DNA of 64,000 nucleotides, taken from the NCBI GenBank assembly GCA_017311315.1, contig CM029666.1, forward strand, positions 4,334,176 through 4,398,175, read 5' to 3'. This document shows, in pieces, positions 36,000 to 48,219 of this stretch; the first letter of the stretch is position 1; each line of letters begins with the position of its first letter. Source of the DNA: Dendrocalamus latiflorus (taxonomy: Eukaryota > Streptophyta > Magnoliopsida > Poales > Poaceae). Made by a program: the position numbers and the translations under genes. The notes beneath the pieces are model-generated. The model searched no databases and had not been told where the DNA came from. It saw only the letters and a program-made list of their open reading frames with translations.

Positions 36000-37940
36000 T
36001 GTGTGTTGTGGTGTGATATACCGATCGATGTCGTAGGGAGTTCGGAGGAGGGACAGGAATTTGGTGAAAGCTGGCGTTTGTGGTCTAGCATCAGTGAAGA
36101 GGTTAACAGTGACATGGCTGGACCTAGGAACAGTACGTACTATCTTACTCTTATCTCAACGATCATTCGGTCTCATAACAGTGACGTGGCTGGACCTAGG
36201 AATGTTAACGTCCATTATGGCATTATTCTTACCCCTGATCATCTCCAAATGCATTCCTGTTTATCAACTAAAGTACATACGCCTGTTCTTTACCTTAAAA
36301 GCTGGCGGTTTTTATCTTTTGTTACAGTACTTAACTTTTAAACGGAATATTTTCTCAAGACTGGGTCTACAAGTTAAAAACCTAACATCTGTACCAGCCA
36401 AAATCGCAAGTGAGTATCTGTCTCTTCGTAATTTGTACCGTAAACAATAAAAATTCAAAAATTTCAACTAAAAGCCATAAACCGCAGCGAAAAAAACAGA
36501 CCATATATCGAGTGGCAGCTGTTTGAAAGCATTAAAGAGGAAGGCCACACAACACATGCAACTCCCATGTTCTAATTAGCCGAGAGCTCACATTTTCGCC
36601 CTCGCTCTGTTCAAGAGGACCGGGTTACTCTTGTCCCATGCTGTATGACAAACCAATTCTAGCTAGCACATACTACTATACTTGCTAGATTAGGTTAGGC
36701 CGAGGTATCATATTCATATATGTACGTAACAAAAAAAAAAGATTTGGCATATTTTAGATAAAGTACATGGTTCCGTCCAACCCCGCTTCTTCTGATACCA
36801 GACCACAAAATGTGTTGTAGGATGACCGGGTCCGTCGGGCGTGGCCGTATTTTTTTTGTTTCAATTTCTTTCGATAGTTATTATTTATTAGACTAATAAA
36901 TCATAATTTAAAAGAATGTTTTTAAAGGACTGCACGCAGTGATGGATTTAGAAAATTTTAGAAAACTAATATAACTTACTAACTAATTTGTCGAATACCG
37001 AGTTACTGGTCTATAGTAGCTTATCGCACTGTCAGTATACCGTCTACCGGAGTGCCTGGCTACCTCCTTGCTACGGCTATATGCCACATACACACCTAAC
37101 ACTCCTGCCCCATGCTAACATCATATTTTAGAAATGAAGATAGTGCCAATATTGCTATACTTGACATCCGTGTTTCTATGCACATACCTCAATAGAGATA
37201 ATCTGATTATTGTATTTTTGTAGTCAAGTACGCGGTGGATTGCCCGAATTCACATGAAACGGTTTAATTCCCCGTAATAATCTGATAAAATACCCACTTT
37301 CAAAAAAGCCCGAAAACGTTTTATACATTTGGAAGATATTCATAGGTAATATGTTAGGCCAGGACAACTGCGATCAGGCACGTTCTAGTGAACTCCTGTC
37401 TCAGGTGCCAGTTCTGCAGGCTTTTTTCTGGGCCCACCTGTCAGTTCTTTGTGCTGTGTGCAGGAACACCCGTATCCCAGATAGATAGACAGGTCAAATC
37501 TGTTTCAGCGTACCCTGCCCATAATCGATTGCAACCTTTGAACCCAAAATCTGGTTGCTCTCTAGGCGATCCCAAATAATTTTTTCTTCTTTCGTCTCAT
37601 GCACCCACTGCTGTTCCTTCGTTTTGGCAATCGATGGCAAAGGCTGACCTTATGTAAAAGACTCCCTTTCGTAAAGCCAAACATTATTCTTGGTCTTTTG
37701 GACCCATCCGATCGATCGAACTCCTTTTGAACCATGGTAGATACGATCATCTGTGATCTGATATGATAAAACAAAAATACTCCAATGATCTGAAACGGTC
37801 AAAATTACTCCAGCTGGGTAGGTAGTATTGTATATACATGCATACATCCGAATCATCATAGCTTTGTATCTTCAAAATTGAGTCGTTGTCGCCTTAAATA
37901 CAACTTTTTGTCTATATGTTATGTGTGCGCCTGTCTATAT
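36000..37940. other. WRKY upstream region and intergenic DNA
   Basis: Bases just above 36000 should hold the WRKY promoter; TATATAG-like motifs near 35968 and TATATC near 36018 are weak candidates. A short duplication of GTGACATGGCTGGACCTAGG occurs at about 36110 and 36182. Bases about 36280-36480 are a diverged relative of the MITE at 58023-58263. No further gene seen. Confidence 0.4.
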
Positions 37941-37949
37941 ATATAACCC

Positions 37950-38295
37950 AAATTTAGGTGTATATTTTTAAAATATCAGTTTTATGGTATATACTGGTAT
38001 ATAACAATTCAAATGAAACATATACATTGATAAAATATACTTGATTTTAAAATTTTAAATGAATTTAGATCACATGTTTTGCTAATTTATATATAATCAA
38101 CACATATCTACAATCAAACTATCTAAAAAATACAACTACAATTTGATTTTTAGCTTAAACTTATTTGAACTAGTTAGTAAACTAGTTAAACTCAACATCC
38201 AAAAATTTTCAATTTTTTCGCACACGATATAAGAGAAAATACTTATGTTAGATCATGGTGCCCAGGCACCACGATGTCCATATATGACGTCTAAA
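37950..38295. repeat. AT-rich repeat family B, copy 1
   Basis: Shares an ordered set of motifs (GAATTTAGATCACATG, then CTAATTTAT, then GAACTAGTTAGTAAACTAG, then TTTTTCGCACA, then GGTGCC.GGCACCA) with copies 2 and 3. The class is unknown. Confidence 0.75.
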
Positions 38296-38329
38296 TAGGA
38301 CACCATGGTGTAAGGGCACCTTGATTTCA

Positions 38330-38697
38330 AATGTACGAATTTAACCCAAATTCAAGTACATTTTTTTTGAAAATATCAATTTTAAGGTATATACCCATCT
38401 ATAACAATTCACATAAAACACGTACCTTTAAAAAAAATACTCAATTTCAAAGATTTTGAATGAATTTAGATCACATGCTTTGCTAATTTATTATATAATC
38501 AGCACATACCTACAAATAAACTATCATAATAAAGGCAACTACAATTCGAATTTTAGTTCAAGCTTATTTGAACTAGTTAGTAAACTAGTTAAACTCGATA
38601 TCCAACAATTTCCCAAATTTTTCGCACATGATACATAGGAGAAATACCCATTTTAGATTATGGTGTCCTAACACCATGGTATCCCAGGTAATTATAT
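38330..38697. repeat. AT-rich repeat family B, copy 2
   Basis: Same motif order as copy 1 and in direct orientation, so the pair is a diverged tandem duplication. It ends with GGTGTCCTAACACCATGG. Directly downstream is TAGTTATGTACCCGTGCATTG, a phrase often seen at Helitron-type or related repeat ends in plants (weak inference). Confidence 0.75.
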
Positions 38698-39660
38698 ATA
38701 CTAGTTATGTACCCGTGCATTGTGACAGAGCTAAAACTTTTCAAGTTTTTATATAACCCTGGACGCATAGGCGTGCTCAAAGCCTCAAACTCAACTCACA
38801 ACCTTCATAGCTTTGGCTCCATCTCATGTCTCAATGTGATGAAATCACATTAATATTTTCTAAAAACAACCGTCTTATCTTGGCTCCATCCCGCGTCTCA
38901 ATGTGATGTAGAGCATAAATATGATGCAAATCACAACAATAGTAGATAATAGAGCAAGATAGTTGCCTGTGACATATTTTTAAGAAAAATATAGGTAGTT
39001 TTCATCCCAGGTGGGGTTTAACCCAGGACCTCATGTTTCTAAATAGATTCCATTGACTTAAAGCAAGAAACAAATGGAGCGGATTAATTTCTGGCCACGA
39101 GCAGACTTGTTCTCGAGTCTTGACAAAGTACAATGCTCATATGACTCTGGGGCTCAAAAATTACATTAAAAAAAAGTAGAGATAGATAACAACATCAAAT
39201 TGTTAGTTGATCAAGAGATGAAATAAGAAGATACAACTCCAAGATTTGCTCTTCGAAACCCCAAGTCTCACCATCTATATCAGAAGGTTTATAGCGTGAG
39301 ACAAAGCTAGGAAAAAGAACGAATCATCCACCTGTGTCACCAACCTTCAGAAGGTTTATTCTCAGCTCAACCTTTTTGTTTAATCAGTCTTCCCCTGCGA
39401 ATTCATTACAAGCTGCACCTAGAGTCTTCAACTGTTAGCTTGGCCAGTTCTTTTTGTCCTAGCACACCATTTTTCAGTTAATCTATACAATAAGGTTGAT
39501 AGTTTGAAAGATGTCGCTGCTGCATTAAGCTTAAAGGAGATCAATTCCCGCGAACAACACTTAGTGTTAGCGAAGTGTAGAACGATCGACGTAGGTCCAA
39601 ACGACAGTAGCAAGTTAAGCTTGGATGTGAATATGAAGACCCTAATGCTCTGCAGTACAC
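38698..39660. other. Intergenic, no gene; short local duplication
   Basis: GGCTCCATC..GTCTCAATGTGATG occurs at about 38815 and 38881. No coding or RNA signal is supported. A repeat of unknown class may begin at 38700. Confidence 0.4.
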
Positions 39661-39681
39661 TCTCACAACTAGCTGTGGGAA

Positions 39682-39790
39682 TTGGGCCGTGCCGGCCCGG
39701 GCCCACCGTGCTTCAGGCCGCTTCGTGCCGTGCCGGCTCGGCCCAGTCATCCCGTTATGCCGTGCCGTGCCAGCCCACCTCGTCTTTGGC
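39682..39790. repeat. CCGTGCC-rich array 1
   Basis: Dense GTGCCG/GGCCCG motifs (for example GGGCCGTGCCGGCCCGGGCC), followed by TAGAGCTGCCCAAC. It resembles the subterminal arrays of some hAT-like elements, but clean ends were not found. Confidence 0.6.
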
Positions 39791-40690
39791 CATCTAGCAT
39801 AGAGCTGCCCAACTAGTAAAATAGAAAAGCTCAAGGAGAGTCATGAGTGCAGCGTACTATAATTAAGAAATCAATTTTAAATAGTTTCTGAAACATTTAG
39901 TAACTACTTGGAATACACACCAATAACAATATATCTCTGTTTACATAATGATTAATTGTAACATACGTGGGGTGGTTATCTCATCAATTGCTCGAATTAA
40001 AAAGGCAGTCGGTGAAGGAAGCTATGTTAGAATTAGAAGCACATGTAGTAGTAATTTGCTTACCTAAAATAAAATCACAATGGGGTGAGCTATGTTGTCA
40101 AATTATAATATATGTTAGAATATGTTGATTTGATTGATCTTCTTTTCCAGCAGTCCAACCCTATGATTTTACACAAAGAAGTAAGAAATTCGTGAGGATG
40201 CGACATTGGGTTCGGTGGTGGTGACCTAAGGAGGAGCAACATTAAAAATACACATTATTTTTGTATGATGATATTTCTTAAGAAAGAACAATAAAAGACA
40301 CCTTATATCACAAAGTGCAAAAATGAAGAACAACAAAAGACACCTTATATCACAAGTGCAAAATGAACTCAGCCTAAATCACAGCATATCTCAGTCACTT
40401 TTTTCATTCATTATATTAAGATCCAATAATCCTCATCTTTCTCCTCATCTCATATATATATACATCACACATTCACATCTCCAAAACCTAACTCAATCTT
40501 CAAATTTGGCATTCTAAGGACTGCTTTGTATAGATGTACATGTCACAGCGGATGTATATGATCTTTTTGTGATGAAATTAGAATTTACGAGGGCTAGAAC
40601 AGAAAAAAAATCAAAATAGATAAAAACCTATTCGTAGATTTCAGAAAACCTAAAGGACTAAATCGCAAAATATCTAAAAACCCTAACCCT
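39791..40690. other. AT-rich stretch between repeats, nothing assigned
   Basis: A block around AACAAAAGACACCTTATATCACA occurs twice (about 40287 and 40330). No gene recognised. Two copies of CCCTAA at 40682-40695 are too few to mean telomeric sequence. Confidence 0.4.
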
Positions 40691-41440
40691 AAAATCCTAC
40701 ACCGCCGCCCAACTCATTCCTTCCCCGATTTCCCCCCGATCTCCCTGTCGCCCCTCTCCTTCCCAGATCTCCCCCTCCGCCCCCTCCTCCCCGCCGCCCC
40801 CACCTCCCCAGATCTCCCCCGCCGCCCCCTCGCCCGGTCGCCCCCTCCACGCCGCCGCCCCCTCCTCTCCAGACCTCCCCCACCGCCCCCTCCTCGCTTG
40901 GCCGCCCCTCCACGCCGCCGCCCACTCCTCTCCAGATCTCCCCCACCGCCCCCTCCTCGCCCGGCCGCCCCCTCCCCGCCGCCACCCCCCTCCTCCCCCA
41001 CCGCCCCCTCCTTCCCCTCCTCCCCAGATCTTCCCTGCCACCCCCTCCTCGCCCGGACGCCCCCTCCTCCCCCGCCGCCCCTCCTCCCCCTCCGCCTCCT
41101 TTCCCTCCCTCCCCTGGCCGCCCTCTCCTCCCCCGGCGCCTCCCTCCTCCTCCGGCCGTCCCCTCCTCCCCCGGCGCCCCCTCTCCCCCCGGCCGCCCCC
41201 TCCTCCCCAGCCGCCCCCTCCTCCCCAGCCGTCCCCTCCCCCCGGCCGCCTCCCCCCTCCCCTGGCCTACAGTTGCTCCGAGCGACGGCGACCTCGACTA
41301 CTCTGACAGCGACCTCGACTACTCCGACGGCGAGCCCACTAGCGGCGGATGGCCGGGCGGCGACGACGAGTTCATCATCGATGGCTTTGCTGCGGCCACA
41401 CCGCTCCTCCTCCTGCATCCATCGTCCACTCGTCTGAGCC
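40691..41440. repeat. Long CCCCTCC/CCGCC-rich tract
   Basis: Almost pure C-rich pyrimidine sequence on the plus strand with units such as CCAGATCTCCCCCACCGCCCCCTCCTCGC repeated imperfectly in 20-60 base steps. Long frames on both strands are compositional. It may be the expanded leader of a transposon bounded by the CCGTGCC arrays. Confidence 0.6.
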
Positions 41441-41559
41441 CCGATGACCGGTACACCTCCTTCCCCTCTACTCCCTCTCTCTGCTCTGATGTGTGTGATG
41501 GGTTGTGGTTGTGGCCTTGTGGGGAATCTGGGAATGGGATGACCGTGAGAGTTGTCGAC

Positions 41560-41873
41560 GGGAGGGGGACTGGGGGAGGCGAGGTAGAGGCCGAGGCGGC
41601 CCGGCCGCTGGCACCGGCGTGCCCGCCGTGCCGCCCGTGCCTGCCGTGCCGCTCGTGCGTGCCGTGCTCCCCCGTGCCGTGCCGGCCCAAGCACGGCACG
41701 ATCTGCCGTGCTGTGCCGCCCACCGTGCCGGTTTGCCAGGCCCGGCCCACGGTTCGTGCCGGGCCGGCACGGCCTGCCACGTGTCGTGACGTGCCGTGCT
41801 TGGGCCGTGCTGGGCCGGTCGTGCTTTGGGCTGGCCCAAAAAAGCACGGCCTAAGTCGCAGCTCTACTCACAA
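41560..41873. repeat. CCGTGCC-rich array 2
   Basis: Many CGTGCCG and GGCACGG motifs, ending GGCCTAAGTCGCAGCTCTAC. The terminal CAGCTCTA mirrors the TAGAGCTG at 39798, so array 1 and array 2 could border one 2.1-kb element, but matching 8-bp flanks were not found. Confidence 0.55.
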
Positions 41874-41879
41874 CTACAT

Positions 41880-42300
41880 ACCGAAATGGGCCCATTCGTG
41901 GGCGCGCGTTGGCGCGCTGGCGGTCGGAGCCGCCGCTGACCTCACTCTGCGCCATGGGACCGCGAGGTCAAGATCGAGGAGCTCTGCCGTGCGCACCCCA
42001 TGACTTCATCCACGCCGTCGACAACCTCCACTCTGTCCTCGCCGACGCCGACAACCACACGCTCAAGGGATCCCTCTTAGCCTCCCTCTGCGCGCTCCTA
42101 TCCTCCCATCGTATCGTAGGTCACTTTGCTAGAGTCGTTCCACGCCATGCATACTCGCTGGAAACCTCTCTTTCGTGCTCGCCTCCTCCCGCAGCTGTGT
42201 CCACATGCTCGCCACTCGAGCTAACAGTACCCACCTCCAGGCCGAAACCACAGCCTGTACCTTGCCTTGCGCACCGTCGATGCCATTGACCATGACCTCT
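41880..42300. other. GC-rich stretch, possibly a captured gene fragment
   Basis: Codon-like GC-rich DNA with a plus-strand frame including FIHAVDNLHSVLADADNHTL and SLLASLCALL, suggestive of helical repeats. It carries no start, splice structure or family match I can defend. Confidence 0.25.
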
Positions 42301-42312
42301 CCGTCGATGTCA

Positions 42313-42577
42313 ATTGAAATGTATACTTTTAAAAAAATATACTTGATTTCAAAGTTTTAAACGAATTTAGATTATATGCTTTGCTGATTATATATAATCA
42401 GTACATCCTTACAATCAAACTATCACAAAAAAGACAACTACAATTCGAATTTCAGTTTAAACTTGTTTGAACTAGTTAAACTCGGCATCAAAAATTTTTA
42501 AAATTTTTCGCACAGGATACATAAGGAAAAAACCTATTTTGGATTATAATGCCGAAGCACCATAGTGTCTCAGTTAA
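42313..42577. repeat. AT-rich repeat family B, copy 3
   Basis: Same motif order as copies 1 and 2 (GAATTTAGATTATATGC, GAACTAGTTAAACTC, TTTTTCGCACAGGATAC, AGCACCATAGTGTC), 4 kb downstream and in the same orientation. Confidence 0.75.
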
Positions 42578-44157
42578 TTATACTATCAATCTATTTATGT
42601 GTGTGTATGATTCCATACTCCATATATGCACAAGAAACATATACTAGATAAAAACATTACAACCGAGCAAAATACATATACCAATCAAGTGCTTCCTCCG
42701 TTCCAAAGAGAGTACCGTTCAGTTTCCGGCCTAACACTCTCTTCTTTAATTTACCCAAGCAACCAGATTGTGCCCTGCATGCCTGGCGCTTGTACGTATA
42801 TGGAAGCAGATGAAGGTATACTGTGACTATAATATATCCTAGTTAGGGCAGCTTGGCTTGTACCCCCAATTTGCATGCTTTGTTGGCATTGAGAGCTGAT
42901 GGAGTGCATGATAACAGTAGATAGCTAGGCTATGTAGATGAGTACTCAATAACGGAGAAAGAGAGAGTTAGGAGGGGCCTGCAAGTACATGCATGCATCG
43001 ATTGATCGAGCACTCACTCTCCGGCTCACACGAGTGAGCACCTTTTCACAGTGCTCGCAAGATGGAGCCATCATGGGCTGCCTTCATCTCCCTGCCTTTT
43101 GTCACGCTGCTGCTCATCATGATCATCCGTATGTTACAGCAAGGAATAATATCTACATGACTACATGCATGTATATATGGCACATAAAGTGATATTAGTA
43201 AGTTTGCCATGCATAAAAAATATACTTTCGGAGTTTTGTTCTTTGATAACTTTTTTTCAAACTGCAAAACCGAAGATAGCTACTAGAGGAGGTGAATAGG
43301 AGCCACACAAAAAATGATTTCTCTAAAATCTCTTGCCTCAATATTGTGAGAGTCTTTTCACTCCAATAGCTATGATGAGCAATGAAGATTAGAGTCGAAG
43401 CACCTCCAAAGAAAACCCAAAGAAAAACAGAGCTAAACAGAACTTAATGCTTCAAAACGGTACTACCATCATGTAAGATGTGATATTACCACTATGTAAT
43501 GGGTTGTACTATATTTCTCACATCAACACGGGAAATCCAACCCGAACAATACAAAAAACTACACAATTTTCACAAGCAAGATCCATATGACTTCAAATTT
43601 GGTATGCACCTTCTCTAGGACGTCAGAAACCTATTCCAATCAACGATCAAAAGAATCATCGCCAAAGTTCTAACCTTTTTTAGTTTGAAGGAAATTTACA
43701 CCAAAATAGGGTAAAAGAGGGAAAACGACGAATATAACTTGTTCATGGGTAGAGGATGACCAAGATTGCTCTAGATATATTCTTACACATCACAACAAGC
43801 AATAACTATTGAAGATTTGAGGGGGGAGAATACCTGGATAAAAAAAACTCCCGAGAAGGTCAAATCCAAACAAAACTAGTAACTTCAAGAACTTGAAAAA
43901 TATAATACCTAGATGGATGGTGATTGATCTCCATGAGTAATCTCTATCACTTACACGTTCTTGGCACAGACAAGATTAAGAAGGGAAGAGAAAAGATCAA
44001 AACCAACAAGATCAAGAGCAAATCAACCAAAACAAGAGAGATCCATGATAGATGAATAAAGTTGGTGTATTGCTGCTTGAGCATGAATGTTTTACAGCCA
44101 CTCCACTTGGAGTACAAGAGAGCACACCATAAAACTTACACTTCTCAAATGCTAACT
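42578..44157. other. Intergenic, repeat-like, no gene
   Basis: From about 43276 the phrase TAGAGGAGGTGAATAGG resembles sequence common in grass LTR retrotransposons, but no LTR pair, primer site or protein was found. Confidence 0.4.
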
Positions 44158-44256
44158 CTAGAATACTTGGCTTCAATGAGAAAAACTAGCATTTTTTTAG
44201 ATTAAGGAATATAAATAAAAAATCCTAGTTTTTCTCATTGAAGCCAAGTATTCTAG
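44158..44256. repeat. Perfect 32-bp inverted repeat (hairpin)
   Basis: Bases 44158-44189 (CTAGAATACTTGGCTTCAAT then GAGAAAAACTAG) are exactly the reverse complement of 44225-44256, with a 35-base AT-rich loop. Imperfect pairing extends a few bases outward. Confidence 0.93.
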
Positions 44257-46859
44257 AAAAAAAAAAACTAGGATAGTTAACTAGTGAGTCTTCATCTTAG
44301 CTCGTTAAATAGAGAAGGCAACTAGCCCCATCTGATTTTAACGGATACTATCCACTTAGCACAAATGAAAAACCCGTGAACCGACACAATATGGGTTTTA
44401 CTCACACATTGCACTTATACATATTTTTAAAGTACATAAACCCGAATCCACTAAATCTTAGCATTTAATCTAGCTTGATCTTCTCAATTTCTTCTTGACC
44501 TAAATAATTTTCCCAAGTACCGCTCAAGTATCGTGGTTTTGATCTAAGATAATTTTTAGTATTTTGGATCTAAGATAGCTTTCGGTATTTTGGCCAACTT
44601 ACTAAAAATACCTTTTTTGACTCAGTTTTCATTTTTCCTTACAAACAATCGTCATACTTGCCACATATAGGTGCACCATTGACTGGTCACGTATCGACAA
44701 GTCACTTCTATTTCGATTCACCAAACCACGTCTCACTTGGACCTACCAAGTCACATGATGCAACCCATCGCTCAGATTTTTCTTCAATATTTCCCTCCTT
44801 TTTGTGTCATATTTGTGTTCAGCCATCTCACATGGCATCCTTGATCATTCTAGGTCTCGGCTCCTTCATGAGCGTAGTACCGATTTTCGTCATTGACCAT
44901 GATTGACTCCAAGCATCTAGTACATGCAAAGAGCAAGAAATTATTTTCGGGTATAAGTTATTTACAACTCAGCCCACGTTAATCAAAACATACTTCATGC
45001 AACACATATGCATTGATATAGGTCAAACCAAATCAATCCATGACTTAAAATTTCAAAATCTCAAGAATTTTTCATCTGGGCCTCTCTGAGAAATTGCAAT
45101 CGACAAGTAATCCGTGGTACTACTGGCTAGCGGTCTGGTCGCTACAGTCATACCGCTCCCAGCGGTCTAGCCGGTGTCATATCGGTGGTCTGACCAACAG
45201 CATGACAACAAAACCGATAAAATACAAACTTTAAAAATTTTAAATACTCACTCTACAAACTTAGCAATAGTTTATGATAACTTTATGCTGGACCTTCTCA
45301 CATGATCCTTTATAAACACATGGTAGTAGAATTTAATCAGCGGTCATTGTCGCATTTAGTTGATTTTGAAAAGTAATAAAAGCCCTCCTTTTTTTACCCG
45401 AGGAGCTGGCGCTGCACTTATGAATTTATCACGATATTGATTATGGTTATACATGCAGCACGTGAGCTGATGATGCTTGCAAAGATTTCGTCCATCATGC
45501 CAACCATGCACGTGCGATCTCCATCTGGGCATGCATTTTTCCCTATGAACGACGACTTTTTTTGCGAGGGAAGAGAGATTTGTAGGATTATATGACATAA
45601 TTAGATAGAAGGTTAATGATTGTCTCTGTTTTTAGAACCTGAAATCAAAACTAAAAGTAGAATAAAAGCAATCTAAATTACCGAATAAAGATTATGACCG
45701 CAAGACTCTGATTTGCTCGCTTGTGCTCGATGAATGCTTTGATCGTCCGACCGCTCCCTTCAATCACTCGCTACGATCGTCGACGCACGTAGTCGTAATC
45801 TTCCACCGCTCGAAGACTTCAGCCACCCGAACGCTCCGATCGATTGAACGAGTATACGCCAGAGACAAAAGATAAACGATGCTTAGAAAACACATTGCCG
45901 ATACTAGCAAACTTTCCTTAGAATAGATCTGATCTATTATTTATGTATCATGGATGTGGTTGAAAAGTACCATCATGACAAACCTAAAAACTCCCTTGAA
46001 TGAAAGCCCTCTAAAAACCAAGACAAGCTTTCTCCCCGGAAGCCCTACCAAAAATCACATGTTAGTACTTAGCCTCTCCCTGCTTTTATATGCTAACATC
46101 CAAGCCATGTCCGTCTCAAACACAAACACACAACTCTATCTCTTCCTCAAATTAAGGGACATAAAACCCTTCCTAACACAGGTTTTACCATATCTCTAAA
46201 TCTTCCTGTTACGGACTCTTTCCATAACATCTCCAATCTCACCACATGGTGAAGCATCTATGATGCACCTCCTGTATCTCCATCACGCATCACCAACTCC
46301 CGTGTCGAAGCCTCTAGGGCCGTACCTTCTATAACTTCTCCACGCATCATCATATGTTCTAGCATGAGCCCGATCACCTCGCGTTATATCTCAACCGCCT
46401 GCACCTCATATTGCCCCATCCTAGTCCTAGTGCTCCTCGTAACCGACTGTAACCGTCTCCACGCCTCCATGCATCATCCACCTTCAATCTCCATGTGTTC
46501 CAACATGAGCCCAACACATGAGCCCAACCACCTCACGTGATATCCCAACCGCCTGGATCTTAGATTACCCTCTCCTAGTCTCAGTCCTCGTCACTGACCA
46601 TGATCGTCTCAACGCTCACTTGCATATGCAAAGACCAAAGAAACTTTCTCCCGGCATAAGTTTTCCACAAATTGACCGACATCAGTACACACACGCATCA
46701 CACCCTTGTCTATCCATAGATAAAAACAAAACCATCCACGACTATCAACTAGGTCATCCACGACTACACATTCCATCGTTTTCCAGAAATATGCCTCAGA
46801 TCACTTATTACAACCGCTAGCTAATGTAGTACTCGAAAACCACAAGTACTCAGGAAATA
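44257..46859. other. Intergenic, repetitive, no gene
   Basis: A segment of about 130 bases recurs: 46340-46470 and 46490-46620 share CATGAGCCC.A.CACCTC.CG.TATATCTCAACCGCC-like order, ending with CTCGTAACCGACTG or CTCGTCACTGACCATG. The latter phrase also resembles 44880-44910. No protein recognised. Confidence 0.4.
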
Positions 46860-47560
46860 CCACCGCTCCGCTCAAAACACTCAGGAATAACAAGCATCAC
46901 TACCGGCCAGAGTCATCGAGTACCGACTACTGAGTATCGATCACATACCACAAGTTTTCAACAACCGATCACTGACGAGTACCAAGTCCTTTCGACTACC
47001 GAGTACCATGACTACCTGACCATAAGGACCAGCCAGTCATCCCACTGGTCTAACACAAGTACTCGATGATCACAAGAAGTGAAGCACTCGTACCGACAAT
47101 GAAGTCTACGAGTATCGACCGTGAAGCCTACGACAACTAATCGCAAAGCCTTCGACTAAACCCGAAGACAACGACGACAGTCTACAAAGTCTATGCTATG
47201 ATGATAAGACTACGACTATGACAGCAACTATGATGATAAGACTACGACTATGACAGCAAGACTTTGAAGTCTATGACCATCGACCGCAAAGTCTACGATC
47301 AGGCAAAAGTACTGTAGCTACGATTACCTTCAGTGGTCGTTCTGTCGTGGTCAAAGTCGAAAGTGGTCGAAGCTGGACGTAGTCGAAGTCAGTCATGGTC
47401 AGAATGTCGTAGTCAAGTTGCCGTGGTTGAAGCCAGGTGTAGTCAAAAACAGATGTGGTCGTTCTTCTGTGGTCGAAAACCACAGTGGTCGAAGTCCGTC
47501 GTCGTCGAAGTTGAACGTGGTCGTAAACGATTCTGAGTGGTCATAAACATTAGCTGGGCC
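46860..47560. repeat. Cryptic GACTAC / GTAGTC repeat with a strand switch
   Basis: Bases 46860-47320 are rich in CGACTACGA and GAGTACC motifs. Bases 47330-47560 are rich in the complementary GTGGTCGAAG and GTAGTCGAAG motifs. Within it an exact 32-bp unit containing GATGATAAGACTACG is tandemly duplicated at 47196-47227 and 47228-47259. Confidence 0.65.
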
Positions 47561-48215
47561 ATCACTCTTCATGGTCGAAGCTAGCCGTGCGATCCTCCGA
47601 TGCCAATTGAGTACCGTCCGATGTTCCGATGGCACTCGAAAGCCGTCCGATGCACCAATGCTACTCGGACATCGTCTGATACTCCATTGCTACTGGAAAA
47701 CTGTCCGATGCAACTTAGACCCAATCGGTCTGGTTGGAAACTATTCGAAACAGACAAAAACCACTCGGAGCAGATGAAAACCACTCAGGGCAACCAAAAC
47801 CACTTGAAACAACTCGGAGCAACTTAGAACTGAGCGAGATCACTCGGATTCAAAACCTTTGATTGCGATCGACTGAAACTTCGCAAACGCCAAATCAATC
47901 CAAATATCAGTTATTAATCATCACTTTTAATCACGACCACCACATGATCTAACAAGATTTCATTGATTAATCATGGGTTACGACACAGAGCGTTGCTTAG
48001 TTGTCTCAGCCGTCCGTCGATCCACACACTCACCAATATTTTCATGAGTATACATATACGGGTGTATTCAGTGAGACAACGTATCTTGTGGTTTTTGTTT
48101 AATTTTCTAGTGTGTAGAAGATGTATACGTGCGTACGTGCGGTGTGAGTGTGGTATACGTGATTTGTGTGTGTCTCCCCATACCCTCGAAAAAAACCAAG
48201 CACCAAGTGCTCAAT
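47561..48215. other. Intergenic, nothing assigned
   Basis: GC-moderate sequence with repeated TCCGATG and ACTCGGA motifs (47590-47830). No conserved frame or RNA found. Confidence 0.4.
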
Positions 48216-48219
48216 GCAA

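Noticed and set aside
40679..40696. Telomere-like CCCTAA repeats
   Set aside because: Only two units, expected by chance in CT-rich sequence.
40714..41847. 377-residue minus-strand and 179-residue plus-strand frames
   Set aside because: Compositional frames over the C-rich tract and the CCGTGCC array; Gly/Arg or Pro runs with no start context or domain.
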